Both the position numbers and the translations under genes were made by a program. The notes below the pieces were generated by a model. The model was not told where the DNA came from, did not search any database, and worked only from the letters and a program-made list of their open reading frames with translations. DNA of 64,000 bases from Taudactylus pleione (Eukaryota > Chordata > Amphibia > Anura > Myobatrachidae), in NCBI GenBank assembly GCA_031769625.1, contig JAUIMM010000550.1, positions 496,001 through 560,000 on the forward strand, given 5' to 3'. Shown here in pieces: positions 59,670 through 64,000 of the stretch (position 1 is its first letter; the number at the start of each line of letters is the position of its first letter).

Positions 59670-60738
59670 ATCTTTAAGACCTGAAACTGACAATGGAAAC
59701 TAGCAGTTGACAACTACTGTATAACAACCAGAGAGCTAGAGTGCCAATATGCCCCATACACCCCAAACACATTCAGGCTACTTGCCATTCATTTTCCAGT
59801 TTGTATAAGCAGAGTGTGTGGACTGTGGAAATGTAGAGGCTGTGTAGTGGTGGGTCAGGAGACTTGTATTAGACAACTGGCCATCCAGAACCCCCCCACC
59901 CTCCCTTCCCCAAAGAGTGGTGGGACTTGGTAACTTGGCAGCTCAGCTTTATACATGTGATGTGTGTCATGAGGGGTTGCTCTGGACATACAGCTTAGTT
60001 GTAAGCAGGAAACAGCAGTGCTCCACTGTAAAAGAGTTAATTGTCACCTAGAAATGAAACACTGAACAGGACAGCAGTATAAATCAGGTTTATTAAAGAT
60101 ATTTCCAGCAACAGGCTTTGGTCCTGATTCATGAGGTCCTTGTTATCGTGTAACCTTGGCTTTCCGCTTGCTGTCTGTAAGAGCCTATAAAATAGCAACA
60201 TTAATATCTGATATCTAATCTAATATCTAATCTCAGATGCACACAAGGCCACAGAGTTTTTCTAGATCCTATAAATCAAATTGTAATATCTTATTCACTG
60301 GATTATTGTGCAGATAGTGTCAGAATGCAATTCAGTCTAAGTCTCTGCGCTGTTTACAGAGTCATTTTATCCAGTTAAATATATGATGCCTCACGTAGGA
60401 TTACAGGGATTCCAATGTAATGGTATTCACCTAGTGGCAGTGAGATGTTTAATGAGAAAAGGGACAGCTGTGTGAAGCTCAGGGATTCAGAGACAGTGAT
60501 GGATCTGATGAGTTGAAATGTCAGCTGTGTCAAAGATGAGACTGTCTCCTACATCTGAGAAGGATTTGCAAGGCCGGGAAATTATGGTAAAATGATTAAA
60601 TTATTTTGAAATAGAAGCAAATTTGAAGGAGCTTATTAAAGTGCATCCAGCTCCAGCACATTTTGTAGGCTGAACCGATATTCATCACAATGTGGACTGT
60701 GGGCTCTATTTAACAACGAAACATAACCTTTTAGCACT
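59670..60738. other. No recognised gene
   Basis: Nothing supported beyond short AT-rich stretches. GTCCTGATTCATGAGG at about 60120 resembles a Harbinger-type end, but I find no partner. Confidence 0.4.
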
Positions 60739-60746
60739 CGCTAAAG

Positions 60747-61113
60747 CAGGGATGGGGAACCTTCTCCCCGGGGGCCTTATAAGGCCATTGGAATCACTTG
60801 GTCTGGCCCTCAAAGCTTTTTTCTGCTAGCCTCATTTGGCTAGCAGGATGCCTAGAATGGCACACTACAGTCAGAATCTATGCAGCAGTGCCGCCTGTGG
60901 CGTCCTTAGGATGCTTCAGACGGTCACACCTCTGCCCCATACAGCTCCCTGGAGCATCCTCAGGATGCTCCGGGCATTGCAGTAATCACCGGCGATTGTC
61001 GCCCCGCCCCCGTGTAACGTCACACGGAGGGGGCATGGCCTAAACCAGGCCCGCAAATAATGTTATATATATATCAAAATGGCCCTCTGCAGCAAAAAGG
61101 TTCCCCACCCCTA
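60747..61113. mobile_element. hAT miniature element, 367 bp, perfect 8-bp TSD
   Basis: Ends are CAGGGATGGGGAACCTT (60747-60763) and, inverted, TAGGGGTGGGGAACCTT (61097-61113). CGCTAAAG flanks both sides exactly (60739-60746 and 61114-61121). The CAGGGRTGGGGAACCTT terminus is a familiar hAT type found widely in vertebrates. There is no coding; the frame at 60798-61043 is incidental. Confidence 0.92.
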
Positions 61114-61121
61114 CGCTAAAG

Positions 61122-62310
61122 GGTTATAAGCTACATTTAATATATAACAAACAGCTTACCTTTGTTTGTCAGTGTCACTGTTTCCCTTACGCCTTTTAGT
61201 CTTTGCTGAGTCCTTATTGGGAGATAGACAGGCGTAGTGCATGCGCATTACACAGCAGCCTGTCACTGGCAGTGGTAGGATATCAGCAACACAGTGGAGG
61301 ACTCCAGCAAGGACGGGAAAATCACTGGACCTCTTCGGACACGGGAGTCATGTTAAACACCAGATGACTATTCTCTAGTATCATTGCGATACCAAATAAA
61401 ATATGCCGCTGGCAATAAGTATCATTGTTAAATGTAGCCCTATAAATTTACCGTCCATCTTCACTCATTCGTTTCTTGGGTGTTGTCCCTATTTTGTCAG
61501 GCTTAGTACACATGGAAGTGTAGGATGGTTGGAGGGTGTTAGATTACAGTCCTTATCCTGATTGGCAGATAACAGTCATCTAGTAACCTCAGATTCAAGA
61601 CAAGGGATTTTTCCAGTAGCTTATCCTTCTAACTGTCCAGGCTCTACATAGAGGTGAATAGGGACTGGCTCATCAGCCATTGGTGCATGCGGCACTTTAT
61701 GGGTATTTGGAGGATTGGGAAGGGAAGTATGTGACAACCCAGCACTTCATGCTCCCAGTTTGACGTAACCAAGCCTCTTTCATGACAAGTCCTCACCGTT
61801 CTACAACTTAGACATGCCCCCTGTTTTGTCTCCCATGTTCTTAAAGCCTGCTGTGGCTGCTTCTATATTGTCTTGTGATCAGAATCTACAGTAATGACAC
61901 CACCGCAACATGCAAAAGGACATAATTCCCTGGATAAAGGTGTACCAAGACTAACTCACAGCTATGGTTTTGTCCACTGGATTTAATGGGGCAACCATAT
62001 TAAATACAAAACCATGCACACTGTGGGATTGGAAATTTGCACCACTGTATGGCAGTATACAGATATCAGGAGAATCAGACACAGTGTACTGAAGACTTCC
62101 TAGTGGGAGGTAATTAATTAAGCAATAGTCACAATGGCAACACAATGTGGGTCTGATTAAGAGATGGACATGAATGTCGCAGCCATTGCGTACACACGGC
62201 TGTGCGACAATATGCAAAAGCAGCAGGAGGTGTTTCGTGTAAAAAGATGCCCACTGCCGGGTTCTCAGATCTGCTAGCTGCATATGAAGGCACAGCATCA
62301 GATCAAAATA
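61122..62310. other. No recognised gene
   Basis: Mixed unique sequence. The minus-strand frame at 61951-62298 (115 codons) has no domain I know. GGGTCTGATTAAGAGATGG at 62149-62167 is a weak Harbinger-end look-alike. Confidence 0.4.
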
Positions 62311-62314
62311 GCAA

Positions 62315-62720
62315 TGTCAGGAATCCTGTTCCTGCGCTACAGATCTCACCTTCATGCTGATGCACTTGCCTGCACAGGTCATCTATTCTGGCTAGTTCTC
62401 CAGTTCCTGCTCTGTTTTGCTGTTCACTGTGTACTCCATCTTCCCCTGGCTGCTGTAACCCTGCTGGCATTGCCACCATCTCCGGACCTGGGTGCCGCCA
62501 TGACACCTGCGGGCAGCTGACCATTGATCCTCCAGTCCCTGGACCAGCGGTGATCATGTGACTCTGTGCTCCATTCAGTGTGGAGGGACCTTCATCCAAT
62601 CGGACACATCGTAATGAACATCTGATCCTCTCAGCCAATCAGCACAGACCAGGAGGGATAAAAGGATTGCACTGACTAGCAGTCTGTGCCTTGGACAACA
62701 CGTCTCACTCCTGTTCTTCG
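62315..62720 (+). promoter_or_regulatory. Possible LTR promoter region
   Basis: Begins near TGTCAGGAATCC. It has two CCAAT boxes (about 62597 and 62633), a TATA-like GGATAAAAGG (about 62656-62665) and a likely start about 30 bp later. Layout and spacing fit the U3 part of an LTR reading right. No polyadenylation signal, primer site or gag was recognised downstream, so a non-LTR promoter or chance is possible. Confidence 0.35.
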
Positions 62721-62764
62721 TTACTAGGCTCCAGACTTTTCCTTGCTATTATTGTAGAAGTACT

Positions 62765-63095
62765 TATACCATCAGTCCCTATCTGATAAAAGCATCATCA
62801 GTTCCTATCCGATACCAGTACCATCAGTCCTTATAAGATATTTACCCAAGTGGTACCTACTCAACTCAAACCTCATCGGTACCTATCCAATTATCAACTT
62901 ACCGGTTCCACATTCATCAGCTGTATCCAGGACCATCAATTCCACATAAATCAACTATATCCAGAACCATCGGTTTCACATTTATCAGCTATAACTAGAA
63001 CCAGCGGTTCCACATTCATCAGCTGTATCCAGAACAATAGCTTCGTTATTCATCAGCTATAACCCAGAACCATCGGTTTCAACATTATCACTGCA
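62765..63095. repeat. 34-bp minisatellite, degenerate, unrelated to the large satellite
   Basis: Successive 34-bp units contain CACATTCATCAGCTGTATCC and CAGAACCATCGGTT, clearest from about 62903 to 63080. The first part (62765-62850) shows a looser ACCATCAGTCC...CCTATC...GATA repeat. Unit sequence differs from the 15-51 kb satellite despite the same length. The open frame at 62850-63062 reads through it and is an artefact. Confidence 0.75.
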
Positions 63096-64000
63096 ACCGG
63101 AAACATTGGATCATTGACGTTGGTTATTGCAATCATTCCCATTGTTTAGTCATTGGTCCTGGAAGCTTGCCCTCAGTACCTTCAGAGAATTCTAGTTTAA
63201 GTCAAAGGGAGACCCTTTTTAGGCGGCTGCAACCTACACATCAGATGCAGCTAAATCCATATCCCCTTGCAGGGTTCCCTGGCATAAAACCGCTGGTGTG
63301 TTTAGACTCAACGCCCTTGGCTAGGGTATTAGTTAACTCCCTAATCTTAACTAGTTCTCAGTTCCCCATATCCAGTGCTACCTCCTGAGTCCTGTCAGCC
63401 TCTGAGTACATCCTCCTTGTGTTCCTCCATAGTTCTGGTCATCACCAGGTCCCAGTGCCTGAGCTCTATCTCGAGTCCTATACACTGCTGCCTTCTCTCC
63501 ATCTGCTTGTGTATCTGCACATGCGCAGAAACTATATCAAGCCTGCCAATCTCCAAATCCCGAGTTCCACCACTGAGCCACCAGCATCACGGTCAGGAAC
63601 ACACCACAGACCTGACATGCGACCATCAGTAGCAGCACAGAACATCTGTGTAGCCTTTAGGTTCCTCAGGATTTCCGGCAAATCTATGCTATCGGAGCTA
63701 GTGAAACTGTGTCCAAGGATGCAGCCAATGGACTTGGCACACCCCAAAACACCCCATGACAACATTCCCCTTCTCCTCCATCAAATGCTGCAGCATGTCA
63801 ATCATGCTGCAGCATCCAGGGAACTGTGACACCGCAGTAACATCGCAGCACATGCACACTGCAGCCCTGGTGCATGCACAGTCCCTAAACCATCAGTCAG
63901 TTGTGATCGAATCGGAACTGCATGTGGGCATGAATCAGGCTCAATATGCTGACATGGTACTAATGTTTGATAAAGCATTGTAAATGGGTCATTCCTTAAA
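63096..64000. other. No recognised gene
   Basis: Two overlapping + frames (63375-63632; 63419-63829, 136 codons) show no gag, protease or host domain I can name. GGGCATGAATCAGGCTC at 63927-63943 resembles a Harbinger-type end. An exact palindromic stretch around GCTGCAGCATGTCAATCATG and CTGCAGC lies at about 63788-63815. Confidence 0.35.

Noticed and set aside
60120..60135. Isolated Harbinger-type end (also 62149-62167 and 63927-63943)
   Set aside because: No matching inverted partner or target duplication was found; the short matches may be chance.
63419..63829. Possible gag of an LTR element downstream of the promoter-like region at 62315-62720
   Set aside because: No capsid, zinc knuckle or other retroelement motif could be found in any frame.

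Overview
This is repeat-dominated vertebrate nuclear DNA, most likely from a large-genome amphibian (probably a frog). The mix of families points that way: a DIRS/Ngaro-type tyrosine-recombinase retroelement, a Ty3/gypsy element with RNase H next to its 3' LTR, PIF/Harbinger DNA transposons with many small derivatives, and several hAT-type miniature elements. I see no host protein-coding gene, no rRNA or tRNA gene, and nothing bacterial or organellar. The species assignment is inference.

Left part (1-5999): a decayed DIRS-like retroelement runs leftward out of the window (gag-like blocks at about 2900-844, reverse transcriptase at 905-1). After AT-rich sequence with no recognised content come a pair of 185-bp direct repeats enclosing a miniature inverted-repeat element (4356-4654), a gypsy 3' LTR with polypurine tract and RNase H remnant (4980-5640, minus strand), and a second LTR-like sequence (about 5645-5935).

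Centre-left (6000-13123): a complete 7.1-kb PIF/Harbinger transposon with terminal inverted repeats and a 3-bp AAA target duplication. It carries three genes: a short SANT/Myb-like gene (6674-7911, +), a HARBI1-like DDE transposase with one intron and an intact frame (8739-9860, -), and a second Myb/SANT-like gene with four phase-consistent exons (10794-12080, +). In this superfamily the Myb-like protein normally binds the transposase and DNA ends and aids nuclear import. Two different Myb-like genes flanking one transposase in one element is the most unusual coding feature here.

Middle (13124-15200): a degenerate 30-bp repeat, then an inverted-repeat-bounded unit (13858-14808) with a Harbinger miniature element (14291-14738, TSD TAT) nested inside it.

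Centre (about 15205-51300): one continuous 36-kb satellite of about 1,060 copies of a 34-bp unit, very C-rich on the + strand. It has several unit variants and higher-order duplications (shifts of 1,127, 652, 788, 1,162, 3,261 and about 13,380 bp). Open frames inside it are artefacts of the repeat.

Right part (51300-64000): unique and low-copy DNA peppered with DNA-transposon derivatives: Harbinger miniature elements (51964-52514, 54272-54870, 59494-59666, a piece at 57086-57460), hAT-type elements with perfect 8-bp target duplications (52682-53557; 60747-61113), another hAT-like element in a duplicated minisatellite (55160-55760), a TTAGGG-like degenerate repeat (56690-56940), a possible LTR promoter (62315-62720) and a second, unrelated 34-bp minisatellite (about 62765-63095). 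The miniature element at 54272-54870 shares subterminal sequence with the complete Harbinger at 6000-13123, so the window holds both a potential mobiliser and a candidate substrate.
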